NCBI GenBank assembly: GCA_001465935.1
Contig: LNKV01000014.1
Location: 186,001-250,000, forward strand
Direction of reading: 5' to 3'
Length of the DNA: 64,000 nucleotides
Origin: Clarireedia homoeocarpa
Lineage: Eukaryota; Ascomycota; Leotiomycetes; Helotiales; Rutstroemiaceae
The translations under genes and the position numbers were made by a program. The notes below the pieces were generated by a model. That model saw only the letters and a list, made by a program, of their open reading frames with translations, was not told the DNA's origin and ran no database searches. This document shows, in pieces, positions 33,265 through 44,514 of the stretch; the first letter of the stretch is position 1, and each line of letters opens with the position of its first letter.

Positions 33265-34226
33265 TCAATTCATAATGATACCTCCATCAATAAGCAAAGT
33301 CTGTCCAGTCATGTAATCGCTATCTGGGCTAGCCAGGTAACTGACGCACTTTGCCACATCTTCAGGAACACTCATTCTTCCCAGAGGAATCAAATCTGAG
33401 TACTTCTTGGTAAATTCCCCCTTCTGCACACCATTAATCTTTCCCATTTGCTCGTCCAACAAATCCCACATGGCAGTACCAACAGCTCCAGGTGCGTAGC
33501 CGTTGACTGTGATTTTGTGCTCCGCCATTTCGATCGCGAAAGCTTGTGTGAATCCTCGAATAGCGAATTTGGATGCACTGTAGTGCGAAAGCATGGCGTG
33601 TCCCTTGAATCCAGCGATACTGGTGCCTTTCTCAATACAAAATCGAGTAACAAATGAACACGGACACATACCTTGCAGCACCAACGATCTTTCCACCTCC
33701 ACCTTGCTTAATCATCTGCTTCGCAGCAGCACTGTAGCAGTTGAAAACACCAAACACGTTCACCTCAAATATTCTCCTGACATCATCCTCGGATAGTGAT
33801 AGGGCCGGCTTGATTTGTGCAATAGCTGCATTGGCAATCATGACATTGAGATTCCCGAGATTTTTGACAGATGCTTCAATGAGTCCTTCTACCTCGCTGA
33901 GCTTTGAAACATCTGCGACATGCCCATACGACGCTCGTCCCATATCCTGGATCTCTTTGACAGTCTATAATGAATTAGCCGTAAATTCCCATTAGTGTTC
34001 CATCAACAGACCTCGTCGATGCCAGCTTTGTTAGCCGAAAGGTCATTTATACAGACATCGAAACCATCTTGAGCAAGTCGGATAGCAATTGCTTTGCCTC
34101 TATCATCTGATTAACCACACAATCTACCACAAAAAGAGTTCAGCACACACACATTCCTCTCGCAGAGCCCGTGACAATTGCCGTTCTCTTCCCGTAATCC
34201 TTCGTAACCGCGGTGCTACTAGCCAT
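33265..34226 (-). CDS. Short-chain dehydrogenase/reductase, acetoin/diacetyl reductase-like
   Basis: Four exons (34153..34226, 34012..34099, 33672..33964, 33265..33619) give 269 residues; introns are 53, 47 and 52 nt. The exon 1-2 junction restores the cofactor motif TGSARGIGKAIAIRLAQDG. Other classical SDR hallmarks are NAA in VMIANAAIA, the active-site Y-x-x-x-K in HYSASKFAIRGF, and the C-terminal YMTGQTLLIDGG. Overall it is closest in appearance to NAD-dependent acetoin/2,3-butanediol reductases (APGAVGTAMWDLLDEQMGK), but substrates of SDRs cannot be read from sequence. The family is normally cytosolic. The upstream region carries repeats of GACCTCGGTC near 34540. Confidence 0.85.
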
Positions 34227-36241
34227 TCTGAACTGTTGCCTTGTGTCGTGAGAGAACAAAGTGCAGGAGCATTTCGCTGGAATGGCTTAATGAGGAACTC
34301 CATATTTATACTTCTCAGTAGAACGATTACGCGTCAGAACGCGGCATCATCATCGGCTTCGAGCCCATACCTCAATGAGGCAATCTGGAGAGGGGTACAA
34401 TGACTTAGGGTCCGGGTTTACGGACTTAGTGGCCGCCGAGAGCTTCACCCCGCGATTACCACCCCACCGTCTTGGGGCAAATTCCGATTGGCTCAGAAAT
34501 TATGATACTCCTCCTTCAAGTTCTTAGACCTTGGTAAGACCTCGGTCTGACCTCGGTCAACCTTCTTGAAAAATAAAACTCATGCTCAGAGCCATTGGAA
34601 GAGCAGGATTTAGACATCTGGGATTCCGAAACCTCGGAATTAGGACGCGGAGAGGGACAGAGCGCGGAATAATGGAGGATCATGGCTGCGCGCGACTACA
34701 CAGGTTGTGCGCATTCTAGAGCCTGCATCTTGGAACATAGAATCTTGATGGTAACAAGATACGATCAAACTTGATGGAGATAGGTTAGCAATCATCAACC
34801 CCGGGGCTACTGAGCCTCTGGCGAGTTATGGGAGTCTGATAGCTCGTTATGTTGGTTTACCTCCTTCTCCACGAAAACTGGCAGTCTCTCCCACAACTCT
34901 CCTTGTACATATGAACCCAGATCCACCTACGCTCCATGCTACTCAACATGGGATCTATACAAACCGAGCTTTGGCAATATTCGAGCTACGAAGGGTTACG
35001 AAGTGTGGGCATGACCAAACTGCAATGTAGCTTGTCAAGTTACAAGCCTGGTCTCCGTCGATAAGAATGAGACAAGAGAGAGGGAATCCTGATCGCGTTG
35101 TTCGGACTTTCGAAAACTCAGTCACGAATGCGCGGATGGACGAACAATTTCCAGTAGTATGTGTTCTTCTTGGGAAAGACAATGCAGTATCCTTATACAC
35201 AATCGACAGGCGCCCTCCTAGTATCATCGACGATATATGGAAGGAGTTGCATCGTCCGCTATAGATGCCGAGGCCACGACGGCAGATATATGAATACCTT
35301 CCGGCTCGGTTTTCATGACTCGGGGACGTTCATTCCCACACGGAGATCTTCCCCGATCCGTATGCATGTCAATTATGCGCGGCTCGACAGGGCAAAGCTT
35401 TGAGCTCGCAATCGAGATTGCCCTGCACGAAACCTTTATTGGTAATGGATTGCAAGGCATCGATGAGTCCTATCATACTGCTACTTAAATACAGGCCACA
35501 CTTTTCTTCATGCAGTCACTACAGCAACACCCACACGACCCCCAGAGCACCCTGCATCTGCTTACCAACCTCGCCAACCTCGCCAACCTCCTCAACTGCA
35601 GAAGATCAATTACAGAGTGGCTTCTCAAGATACCACTCCAGCCCTACACTGGCCAGAGATAAGCCGAGTACTACTCGGAAGAACCATATTCCTATTCCTA
35701 TTCATTAGTCAACCATCACCAGCCATTGGAGGACCTCGTTCAACCACCGCCTGAAACAAATATTTTCTCCAACACTAAGCCTGAAGCGTGCACATTACGG
35801 CGGCGCAGGCACGAAAAACATGAAACAAGACCCTCGGAGGCAACCAAACCGTTCCTGCGGGATCAAACGAAGCCATCAAACCAAACTATCGATTGCGCGA
35901 GACCAAATCCAAATAAAAAAAGATGTAAGTTATTTCACCATTTCCTTTCTGGGAACAAGCCGCATGCTTCTATTGCTGACCCCGCGAGACCCATGTCCCT
36001 ACTCTCTACATTTCGTTGCATGTCTGAATTTTAGCTTCGTCTAGTTATGTACTAGTTTACCGGCATGTCATCTGCTAGTTATATACATGCGTTTAGCTGA
36101 CCAAATACCTGACGGGGTGCGAAAGCGAGAGACGGCAGTAGTGGACGCGCATCGCCACATTGCATAGTTGGATCAAAAGTTGGTTGGTCGGATGGAGATA
36201 GTAGGTATTATTTTGTGTCTTTGTGGTAGTACAACGCTACT
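34227..36241. other. Two-kilobase gene-poor interval
   Basis: No gene is supported. Short frames at 35067, 35400 and 35726 (+) lack recognisable features and two of them lack an ATG. The SDR promoter side holds the tandem-like CCTCGGTCTGACCTCGGTC near 34540-34560. Confidence 0.5.
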
Positions 36242-37391
36242 CTATAGCTTGGATTCTGAATTATCAACGTCAAAAAGATTCAGGAAGGCTGTGTATACTT
36301 CTTCAGTCAGATCACTGGCTTGTAAACTTCTGCCCTTCTTGGCGAACGATAGCCTTGAGCATTCCTATTGGGCATTAGCGCTGTGCAATGGAAACAAAGC
36401 AAGAGAATATAAGACTCACCCTTGTGATACTACTGCCTCCGAAAGCTGCGAGGGCCAAGGACTCCACCTCATCGATCTCTCCGTTATGATCCCACAGTTT
36501 GTCCAAATATGCTCGTCTCCATGCCAAGAATGTTGCCAGACTACCAGTCAACGTATCGCCCTGACCACCACTCCTTTTCAATCCACCTTGAAGATCACTA
36601 ACGAATGTCTTATCTCCATTAGAGATATAATCATTTCCTCCCTTCTGAATGACCGTTACCCCACCAAAAGCCTTGGCCAACTTCTCCGCACCCTCTTCTG
36701 CTTTCAGGCCATCGACATCGATATCTTTACTCTTACAAAGTCTCCCAAACTCCACTACATTAGGCGTCAATATACACTCCCTGTATCCCTGAATGATCTC
36801 AGGTCTGCTTTGCGCAATCAACAATCCATCCGCATCCAGCACAAAGGGCACCTTTTGATTTCTCGCCTCTTCGAGAATCTTTGCGCAAGTCTCTTGCATA
36901 AGCTTGTCTCGACCTAAGCCAGGTCCTACCACTATTACGTGTAATCGGGGCAGCATATCTATCACGCTTTGAGCAATGGAACTTGCGGATTCGCTTGCTT
37001 GCGCATGCGACGTTTGACGCATCAAGGGATGGACCATCAGGTTCGGAGAGTAGGTTTTGATGACTTGCGCGGCTTGAGGTTCGCAGATTACATGGCTCTG
37101 TACACGCACTCGTCAGTTCCATACGATCGTATAGAAAGTAGTTGAATAGATGGGAAAAGAATCGTACCAAATCTGCGCCTAGTCTCGCACTAGCCATGGC
37201 AGAGAAATATGGTGCACCAGTGTAGTCTTCACATCCCCCAATAACTGCCACCCGGCCATGCTGACCTTTTTTCCCATTAGCACATCGCCACGGTTCATTC
37301 ACCGCAGAGACATACCTTTGTGGAAACTCCCCAACATGGGAGGAATGATCTTCCCGACTCTCGACAGTAAATTTCTTGTCGTTTGCGACAT
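36242..37391 (-). CDS. ATP-dependent NAD(P)H-hydrate dehydratase
   Basis: Exons 37316..37391, 37168..37265, 36420..37097 and 36242..36364 give 324 residues. The enzyme repairs damaged NADHX/NADPHX in a ribokinase-like fold (yeast YKL151C, vertebrate CARKD/NAXD). Motifs: FHKGQHGRVAVIGG (across intron 1), CEDYTGAPYFSAMA, ICEPQAAQVIKTYSPNLMVHP, VVGPGLGRD, PFVLDADGLL, LTPNVVEF, and the catalytic GGQGDTLTG. I placed the start at 37391 (MSQTTRNLLSRVGKIIPPM), because removing the 50-nt intron 37266..37315 (GTATGT, GCTAAT, AAAAAAG) restores the conserved FHKGQ in this frame. A longer frame opening at 37632 depends on reading through that intron and is probably spurious. Confidence 0.92.
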
Positions 37392-37964
37392 GGCTGGAGA
37401 ATTGTCGGACATTTGCAAGGAATCTAATTGTGTATTGTGTATAGAATTGACAAAGAATCACAGTGGATTGTTGGGTGAATATAAGACTTAGGGTTTGGAG
37501 TGTGTTGAAAGAGTGACATCGACTGGAAGGAAGTACCTGTCTGGCCGTGTTACGGGTCCGCATAGTGAAGGACGATGACGTATGATTTTTGTGCAGCAGA
37601 GACTTATCTTCTAGCACTGCTCTATATGTCATCCTATTGAAGCTCGGTCGAACGTCTGTTGATATGCGTAATGGACTTTAGGATTCATGATTGCTAGACG
37701 AATGCGATTCTAGTAGAATTATTCAAGAATGACCCTCATTGAGCATTTCTCGATTTTGGTGGTCATAAATAAAAGAGTGATAAAGTTTAGGTGAGCGGTC
37801 GCAAGCGATTTTTACCCCTCCATCCGCCGAAAGTGGACCACAAATTCTCACGATAGCAGGACAATAATGATCACGGCTTACTTTATTAATCCAATTCAAT
37901 AAGTTATACAGTAAGTGAATACGCAATTCTAGCTTATTAATCATATCCACACGAGCTATTAAAT
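37392..37964. other. NAD(P)HX dehydratase upstream region
   Basis: No separate gene. An ATG frame on the minus strand from 37632 overlaps the dehydratase in a different frame and is rejected. The rest appears to be promoter and the SIL1 3' UTR. Confidence 0.55.
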
Positions 37965-39152
37965 TCACAATTCATCCCGCTCAACATTTCCGCCAACTTC
38001 GCCGATCCTATCCAAAAACTCCTTCATCCACCCCTTGTTGCCTCCATCGGTGGCAGAGAATTCTTTACCATACCATGCCCAACATGAATCATTTCTCACG
38101 CCTTCAGAACACTGCTTTTCGCCATGTTGAACTGTGTCTTTGCCGGGCCATACACCCATCTTTGCACCCATGCTTTCGTCAAGAAAGTTATCCATAAGAA
38201 GCTGGACGATGCGCTTACGGACAGCGTCATACTCTGATCCCGACATCATGAAGATTGCCTGCAAGTATGAAGTGCCATTTTGTTCCAGGAAAGATGACTG
38301 AACAGCCGGTGACTTGATAAGACCGTTAAGTGCGGAGACTTGAGATTTGAGCGTCGAAGGCGAAGCAGAAGATAGTTTTAAATGGAGAAGGGGAATGAGC
38401 TTGTCTATCGAACCAACATCCTTGCATACCGGATTCATAACGCGATCTTTGGAATCAGCTAAGGAGGAAATAGCTTTCGGGTTGTTCTGAAGTGAGTTGG
38501 AAAGGATAGCAGACGCCGCGTGATCGTCACCTTCTCCGGTCTGTACTGAATCCAAAGCCATAAGACAGATTAGATTTGACAGAGCCTCTCGATCGGCGAT
38601 TATTTCAGACCCATAGTAAATATCGTGGGAAAGTTCGGAAAGCTCAGATAATGCCAATCGAAGGGATGTATCCTGTTTCTTCAACGAAATCAAAGAGTTC
38701 TTGAAGGTTTCGAAATCGGTTGACGATGGAGGAGGAGGTTGCACCTTTCCATGAGCTTCATAAGCTGGTGCGTCTGGCGGTGGCTGTGGCTCATCTACGG
38801 GCTTTTCTTCAACGTCCTGAATGACCACCATGCCTTGCTCTGTAGATATCTCAACGGCTTGAACGTCTTCCTCATCCTCCATTGGAATGTTGAGCCGAGC
38901 TTCCTTCTGCCCAGATGAAATGTCCAACCGTACATGTAAGCCTGGCGGAATGTCTTGCCCGGGCTTGATGATTTGGAAATCCTTAGTTGGCTGAAATAGT
39001 CGCGGATAACACTCCGCTGGATTCTCGGTAGGGCATATGAGTTCCGTGTCAGCGGATGGTGAAGGACTCGGATCTGTCTCAAGTGCTCTCGCAAATGTAG
39101 GAAGACTAAGCCAAGCCAGGCTCAGTATACAACGAAGATGCATATGCACCAT
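37965..39152 (-). CDS. SIL1: SIL1, nucleotide exchange factor of the ER Hsp70 (BiP/Kar2)
   Basis: Intronless, 395 residues. A signal peptide is clear (LRCILSLAWLSLPTFARA) and the protein ends in RDEL, an HDEL-type ER retrieval signal. The ordered part is an armadillo-like Sil1/Fes1 repeat region (LALSELSELSHDIYYGSEI, ALSNLICLMALDSVQTGEG, VSALNGLIKSPAVQSSFLEQ). N-terminal to it are the conserved CPTENPAECYPRLFQPTKDF and IKPGQDIPPGLHVRLDI. Sil1 releases ADP from Kar2 during protein import and folding in the ER. Confidence 0.9.
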   Translation of the reverse strand: MVHMHLRCILSLAWLSLPTFARALETDPSPSPSADTELICPTENPAECYPRLFQPTKDFQIIKPGQDIPPGLHVRLDISSGQKEARLNIPMEDEEDVQAVEISTEQGMVVIQDVEEKPVDEPQPPPDAPAYEAHGKVQPPPPSSTDFETFKNSLISLKKQDTSLRLALSELSELSHDIYYGSEIIADREALSNLICLMALDSVQTGEGDDHAASAILSNSLQNNPKAISSLADSKDRVMNPVCKDVGSIDKLIPLLHLKLSSASPSTLKSQVSALNGLIKSPAVQSSFLEQNGTSYLQAIFMMSGSEYDAVRKRIVQLLMDNFLDESMGAKMGVWPGKDTVQHGEKQCSEGVRNDSCWAWYGKEFSATDGGNKGWMKEFLDRIGEVGGNVERDEL

Positions 39153-39215
39153 TTTTGAGGTCTGCTAATTTTGCTGGAAAGGGCTGATATATTAGTCAAC
39201 GCCTGAGCGACCTAT

Positions 39216-39695
39216 TCAATCGGAGATGATTGATAAAATTCGTTTTGCTTTCCTCCTGAGTCGCCTGAGAACCCTTCGTTCCCGTTCTGCCGCTTCCTGA
39301 TCACTGCAAGCCTTCTTGAATGCTTCCAAGTCAAAAGGCCGAGACTTGCCCTCTTTCTGTCTCTCTTTTTCGATCGCCCACTCCTCTAGAATAGCAGGAT
39401 ACTGTTCAAAACAATCTTTCCCTTCCCAACTTGAGCGTAATGAAGGGCAATCTTTCCACTTCACGAGATACCAGACGTGTTCGTTCCTTGCCGCTACCTC
39501 AAAGAGTATCTTCTCAGGAGGATGTTCTCCAAAATCACTTTCTAGGCTTGCGAGAGATTCGTCGGAATCGGAATCAGAATCAGAATCAGAATCAGAATCT
39601 TCTCTTTCACTATCAGAATCCGATGCAGGAAATTCGTCAAGATCTGGGGGAGGATCCCAAACAATATTTGTATTCATCGTAAGGACAAGTGGCAT
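39216..39695 (-). CDS. Small chromodomain protein
   Basis: Intronless, 159 residues from ATG 39695 (MPLVLTMNTNIVWDPPP; an in-frame ATG lies at 39677). Residues about 20-50 are acidic with a Ser-Asp dipeptide run, encoded by an (AGAATC)-like DNA repeat. Residues about 60-105 form a chromo-like domain: KILFEVAARNEHVWYLVKWK, then WEGKDCFEQYPAILEEWAIE. The C-terminus is basic (RRVLRRLRRKAKR). Chromodomains bind methylated histone tails; in fungi similar folds also occur in retroelement integrases, but no integrase is attached here. It is divergently placed 233 bp from the complex I subunit gene. Confidence 0.75.
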   Translation of the reverse strand: MPLVLTMNTNIVWDPPPDLDEFPASDSDSEREDSDSDSDSDSDSDESLASLESDFGEHPPEKILFEVAARNEHVWYLVKWKDCPSLRSSWEGKDCFEQYPAILEEWAIEKERQKEGKSRPFDLEAFKKACSDQEAAERERRVLRRLRRKAKRILSIISD

Positions 39696-39928
39696 TCATA
39701 CGTTGTTTGTAAGGATGGCGAATTGTTATGTCATGTGCGGCTGTACTACGTACGGGCCCTTCCCGGGTGAGTTTAGTAAATTTTTCTATACATTTTCTAC
39801 GCACGCCGAGGGGTTTTTTTGCCTCAGGCATATAAAGTTGACGACGGGTCGAGTGGAGGCACATCCGAACCTCAAGAGCGAGGTAGTTGATGTACCTGGC
39901 TTAAATAACCCAATTGAGCCACTACAAA

Positions 39929-40577
39929 ATGTTCGCAATCAGGAGAAAGGCAGTCCAATCTGCCGACCGGATAGGAGCAGTTTCAGCACGAGCTGTGCGA
40001 CTATACTCAACTGGTACCCATGGAAAGACTGGTGACGAAGTTCAACATTTCGCTGGATCAAGTACTGAGCATGGACACCACCACGCGGGACCAAAGGACG
40101 AGTCGCTAGGAGTCAGTATATCCGCATATGTCTTTGGGGGCATTTACTGACCTTTGTTCTAGTTGGGGTTCTTCATTGTACTCGCAGCCATCCCAGTCTC
40201 TATCGGAGTCTATCAATTCGCTCAACCATCTGCCGACGGTTCTCCCTCCAGTATCACCAAGATGATCGATGGCTTCTCATACTACAAGGAAAGGAATGCA
40301 GAAAGGAACGCCCTGCACGTTAATGCGATTGAGAAAGCTGCAGCCGATCGTCATCTTTTCAATAATAGCGCTGGTGCTAGGACTGTTAACTTAAAATTCC
40401 CAGAGTTTGTGCCCCTTCTGCGCATAACATGTTTGATACAGGGCTGATCATATGTCTAGGACCTTTAACAGCGGATCGCCGTTTAATGTACCAGCAGGTC
40501 ATGGAGCAAGAAATATGGAGGATTTGGTGGCACACTATACGAAGCTTAACCAGGAAAGCGATGAGAAGAGACGTTGA
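39929..40577 (+). CDS. NADH:ubiquinone oxidoreductase 17.8 kDa accessory subunit
   Basis: Exons 39929..40111, 40163..40404 and 40460..40577 give 180 residues; introns are 51 nt (GTCAGT donor) and 55 nt (GTTTGT donor). A mitochondrial presequence is evident (MFAIRRKAVQSADRIGAV). A His-rich segment then leads to the single membrane helix GFFIVLAAIPVSIGVYQFA, split from its start by intron 1. The matrix or intermembrane part contains NALHVNAIEKAAADRHLF, NLKFPETFNSGSPFNVPAGH (across intron 2) and DLVAHYTKLNQES, as in the Neurospora NUO-17.8 subunit. Confidence 0.88.
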
Positions 40578-41017
40578 GATCAAAACGAATACAAATACCC
40601 GTACATATCAACTATCAGAGTCTTTTCTTGCGTTCTGTGAATAGCTTGCTACGTGTCAGCCAAGATGGCGACCAAAAAATAGTACAAACTGCTGAGAAAC
40701 CTTTGAAATATTTCATTCGGCAGTGTTTGGGATGCATGTGCATCCAGTTAGCTTTCGTTTGCTCTAAAACTTGCAACACTTCTGTACTCCATATATTAAA
40801 AGCGCAAGAAGTATCAGTCACGCCAATCTCCCGGTGGCCGTCATCTCCACGGAATTATCCTTAAACTACGAGGTGTCTCTGTTATCTTTCTCTAAATCCG
40901 ATTATCCTTCAAGACTCCTTGTCCTACAGAACTCATGACGCCGAAATTCCTTTTTGGGCTGTTAAATATACAACACGGTTTTCCAATGTTCCCCGTCTCC
41001 CATCTGTCCATCCTTCT
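40578..41017. other. Convergent 3' region
   Basis: Interval between the complex I subunit and RPC25 stops. I see no gene. Confidence 0.6.
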
Positions 41018-41812
41018 TTAGCCATCCCACCACAAGCATGGTCCTAAACCAACCTCTTCCATCGAAGCTATGATCCTATAAGGTGCTTCTTTCTTAACAG
41101 GATTGTCTGGCTTCACCGGCCCTATTGGCGCTTGGTCAACCCATTCTTCGGAGTCAACTCTAAAGCGCACAGATTCCTGGTTGTCAAAAAAGAACTCTTG
41201 ACCATCATTGATCCACACAAAAATTTGTTCATTGTGATTACTGGAGATGCTCAACATGTGCTAAAGACAAGAGAGATCAGGAGTTGACTTACAAGTGTGA
41301 TCCCTCTGGTAACATGTTTGCTGGCACAAATATCTCGTCGAAGAAGTGAGTACGGACTAATATTCTTTTAGTAGAGAACATTTCATCTGCTTTGGATGTT
41401 ACTGACGTCGAATGCCTCCCTCAACGGCGCTACTGATCCTACCCGTCAAGATCTCATGTTTGAAGGGTCTGAATACGATGAGGCGAAACTCCACTACAAG
41501 CTAATCAGCAACTTTCTCTCTGCCCGTAATAGTCCGTGGTAATGGCCTACCGTTGACGTTGACAAGACCATCGCCGTGACCGATTAAACCCTCCGAGGCA
41601 GAGAGAAGATCATAGAAACATATGCAAAGGCCAATCTTCTGGATAACCTTGTTGGCGTACTTCAGATTGATGTTGTCCTCAATAGCCTGACTGGCATCTT
41701 TCCCGAGATCAGAGGGTGCAATTTGCACCAGATCCGCGATTTTTGTCTTCACCCAATTAGTATCTCGGTTTGAGAATAGACACTGGAGCTTGTTACTTAC
41801 GAGGATAAACAT
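41018..41812 (-). CDS. RPC25: RNA polymerase III subunit Rpc25 (RPC8, Rpb7-like)
   Basis: Five exons (41801..41812, 41551..41746, 41407..41493, 41293..41356, 41018..41240) give 193 residues; introns are 54, 57, 50 and 52 nt. The first exon is only 12 nt (MFIL). Motifs are TKIADLVQIAPSDLGK, YANKVIQKIGLCICFYDLL, SEGLIGHGDGLVNVN, VEFRLIVFRPFKHEIL and FFDEIFVPANMLPEGS, ending MEEVGLGPCLWWDG. With Rpc17 this subunit forms the Pol III stalk needed for initiation on tRNA and 5S genes. Intron 4 is best ended at CTCCAG (41241), which gives FNHNEQIFVW; an earlier TTTAG would bring a stop. Confidence 0.9.
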
Positions 41813-42408
41813 TCCGGCACGTACCAAGCACTTAACACCTTTCGACTCAATGTTCGACTTGGACGACCTTTACTTGGTCTCCCAAGTCCCTACTAAGCAG
41901 AAGGTAGACAAGACGTTGCGTTATTGTCGTTTCCCTTTCTCAAATTCCTTTTGCAATGAAAGTGCCCTCCTCGCACAACTGTTGTACCGCGACCGAAGTA
42001 AGCTATCATAAAGAATAACGTGATAGAACTTCCACCTTGTTTGCTCCCAATTTCATTCACTTTCGGACCTTGCTCAGCCGCGCCGGGACGATCCCACCAC
42101 TTTCCGATGATATTGGAAGAAGCAAACAAATATACCGGTCAGCCAGCTTCGTGCTTCTTCTTCTTCTTCTTCTCTTCTTCTCTTCCTCTCTTGCACCGTC
42201 GTCCATCAAAGTCACATCAAAAAATCGCACGAATATCGATCCAAGGCGTCCACTTATTTTTTTCAAGTCAAAGTTCCTTCGGCTACCGGAATCTGTCAAG
42301 GATCCTTCCACCGTGCTGGTCTATGAGTCTGATTGGTTGACGTCCTGCGACTTCTGGACACTAACAATAATTGAGAGACAGAGAGTTTCCTAACTAAATA
42401 ACAACAAG
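41813..42408. other. Divergent promoter interval
   Basis: Region between RPC25 and the NUFIP-like gene. It contains a (CTT)n tract near 42155-42185 and several short chance frames. No gene is supported. Confidence 0.55.
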
Positions 42409-44514
42409 ATGGCACAAGGCAAGCTTCTCACCCAATTTATCACTCCTTCCTGTTTCTATCAATAACTTCATCATTTCTATCGCTATCCCATCAATTGAAA
42501 TTGACGCGTTTCATTTTTATTCACAGCTTTCAATCATTCAAACCATTCTCAGCAGCAACAAGGTGGCCAGTACAATCAGCTTGGCCTCTTCCGACATTCA
42601 CAAACGCAGTCGCGACCTCAATTCAATCAGAACATAATGGCTGGTGCGCAACAGTACAACTTCCCTCCACCTCCTCCGCCACCCGGACCGCCTCCTGCGG
42701 GTTACCCTCAGCAAAATTCTCAATTCGGATACCAACGACAACCTCCTCAAAGTAACGAATACAGTCCCCATAATCCCGCTCCTTACATAGGTCCTCAAGC
42801 TGGTCCTCGTCCTACCGGTCCGCCCAACAACTATGCCCCCCAGCAATGGCAGCAACATGGCCAACATGGCCAACACAATCAGCATGGTCAGCATGGTCCA
42901 CCACAACATAACCAGCATGGTCCTCACACTCAGCATGGTCCACCTCAGCACAATCATGGTCCTCAACCAGTTCACCAGCAGCCAGCTCCTGTCCCACTAC
43001 CTGCTCAGAACTACCACCCAAATTATGCTCCGCAGAGCTACAATCAACAGCCCCAATATGGTCCACAACAGCCACCACCATTCCAGCAACATCCTTATGG
43101 CCCCCCTGCCCAACAACCACATCAAGGTCCACCTCAACAATGGCAAGGTCCACCACAATATAATAACGCAAGAGGTCGTGGTCGTGGTGGTTTCAATAAC
43201 GGTCGTGGTGGTCATGAAGCACCTTTAATGGGTCCTCCAATCCGCATGGGCTTTGACAATGAACGTGGAGAACACATGGCTCAAGCGGGCAATGGGTTTC
43301 CTCCTCAGTTTCCCAATCACTCGAGTCCCCCAGCACCGTTTTCTCAACCCTCATATCAAGGCTATCCGCCTCAAAACTTTCCTCATGGAGGACAGCGTCC
43401 GCCACTAGATTCTCATCAGTTCAACTCGAACCCTAATAGGGGTAGAGGCAATGGGAACTTTAGAGGCAGAGGTCGCGATAATTTCCAATTTCGTGGTCGT
43501 GACAACAATCGTTCTCAGTTCAGTAACAATTCACATTCTCCTCATCAAATGCATTCGAGACCTGCAGGTGCAGGAGACCATGCAAAGAAGAATAAGAAGA
43601 AGCGCAGAACAAATACCCTTGGCTTGACACCAAATGGTGTAGACCATGAGGATAGCGACGACGAAATTGATGATGTTGATGAAGAAGCTCGTTTGGTTAC
43701 TCTGCTTGGTCCCGATACTCCACAGTATGTTTTATAAAGGTTTAGAAGATTAGTTCTTCTTGTTTGTTTGCTAATAACTTTTAGGCTGCCAACAGATCTT
43801 GATGCATGGCTTGCGGAACGTAAAGCTCGTTTCCCTACGAAAGCTCGTAGAGAAGCAGCTGCCGAAGAGGCTCGTCTGCGTCGTGAACAAGGTCAAAACA
43901 ACAAACCCAAAAAGGATGCTGAGGGAAAGTCCGGAAAGAAGGAGGAGGGAGAGTCCAAACTCGAGAGACAGCAGCGCAAGGCGGAAAAGCTTAGACTTGA
44001 ACTCGAAAAAGCAGAACGCAAGATTCAGGACGCAATGTCTGGTGGCAAGCGCAAACGAGAGAATGGCGACGAAGGCGATGAAGACCGTGGTCAAGTGAGT
44101 GATGATGATTCGGATTCTTCCAAATCAGACTCGGAGAACTCGAAACCTGACGCAATGTCATCCCGCAACAACGGCTCTCATCGTCTACCCCCTCCACCCA
44201 AGGCTCAACTCCAGCGTCACTGCAAGTACTTTTCGACTGGTGGCACATGCGGTAAGAAGGGCAAGTGTCGCTTCGTTCACGACCAGGAGGTTCGTAACCA
44301 AGCTTTACGCGAAAAGGAGTTGAATGGTGGCAAGATGACTATCGCACAACGTCTTATTCTCAACGACACCGCTAAGGATGATCTGACCATCTTGAAGTCT
44401 ATCAAGTACCTCAAGGAGAAGGGTTTGATGCCAGATACATCATCTGCCAGTGCACCGCCAGCAGAAGATGAGAATCAATTCAAGAGTGAGGAGAACGAAT
44501 ACGCCGACGTCTAA
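42409..44514 (+). CDS. NUFIP1/Rsa1-like protein with CCCH zinc finger
   Basis: Exons 42409..42418, 42527..43724 and 43785..44514 give 645 residues. The first intron (42419..42526) starts GC (AAG|GCAAGC) and ends ACAG; with it, MAQ joins AFNHSNHSQQQQGG in frame. The N-terminal half is Pro/Gln/His/Asn-rich and disordered, then RGG-rich (RGRGGFNNGRGGHE). The NUFIP1 conserved region spans intron 2: LPTDLDAWLAERKARFPTK. It is followed by a charged coiled-coil segment and one CCCH finger (C-x8-C-x5-C-x3-H in HCKYFSTGGTCGKKGKCRF). NUFIP1/Rsa1 proteins help assemble box C/D snoRNPs with the R2TP complex. Translation could alternatively start at MAGAQQYNF (42637). Confidence 0.85.

Noticed and set aside
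35400..36034. Two overlapping frames in the gene-poor interval
   Set aside because: One lacks an ATG, composition is low-complexity, and there is no splice-site logic or family signature.
37266..37632. Long ATG-initiated frame from 37632 as the N-terminus of the NAD(P)HX dehydratase
   Set aside because: It needs translation through a clear 50-nt intron and loses the conserved FHKGQ motif, which is restored in another frame.
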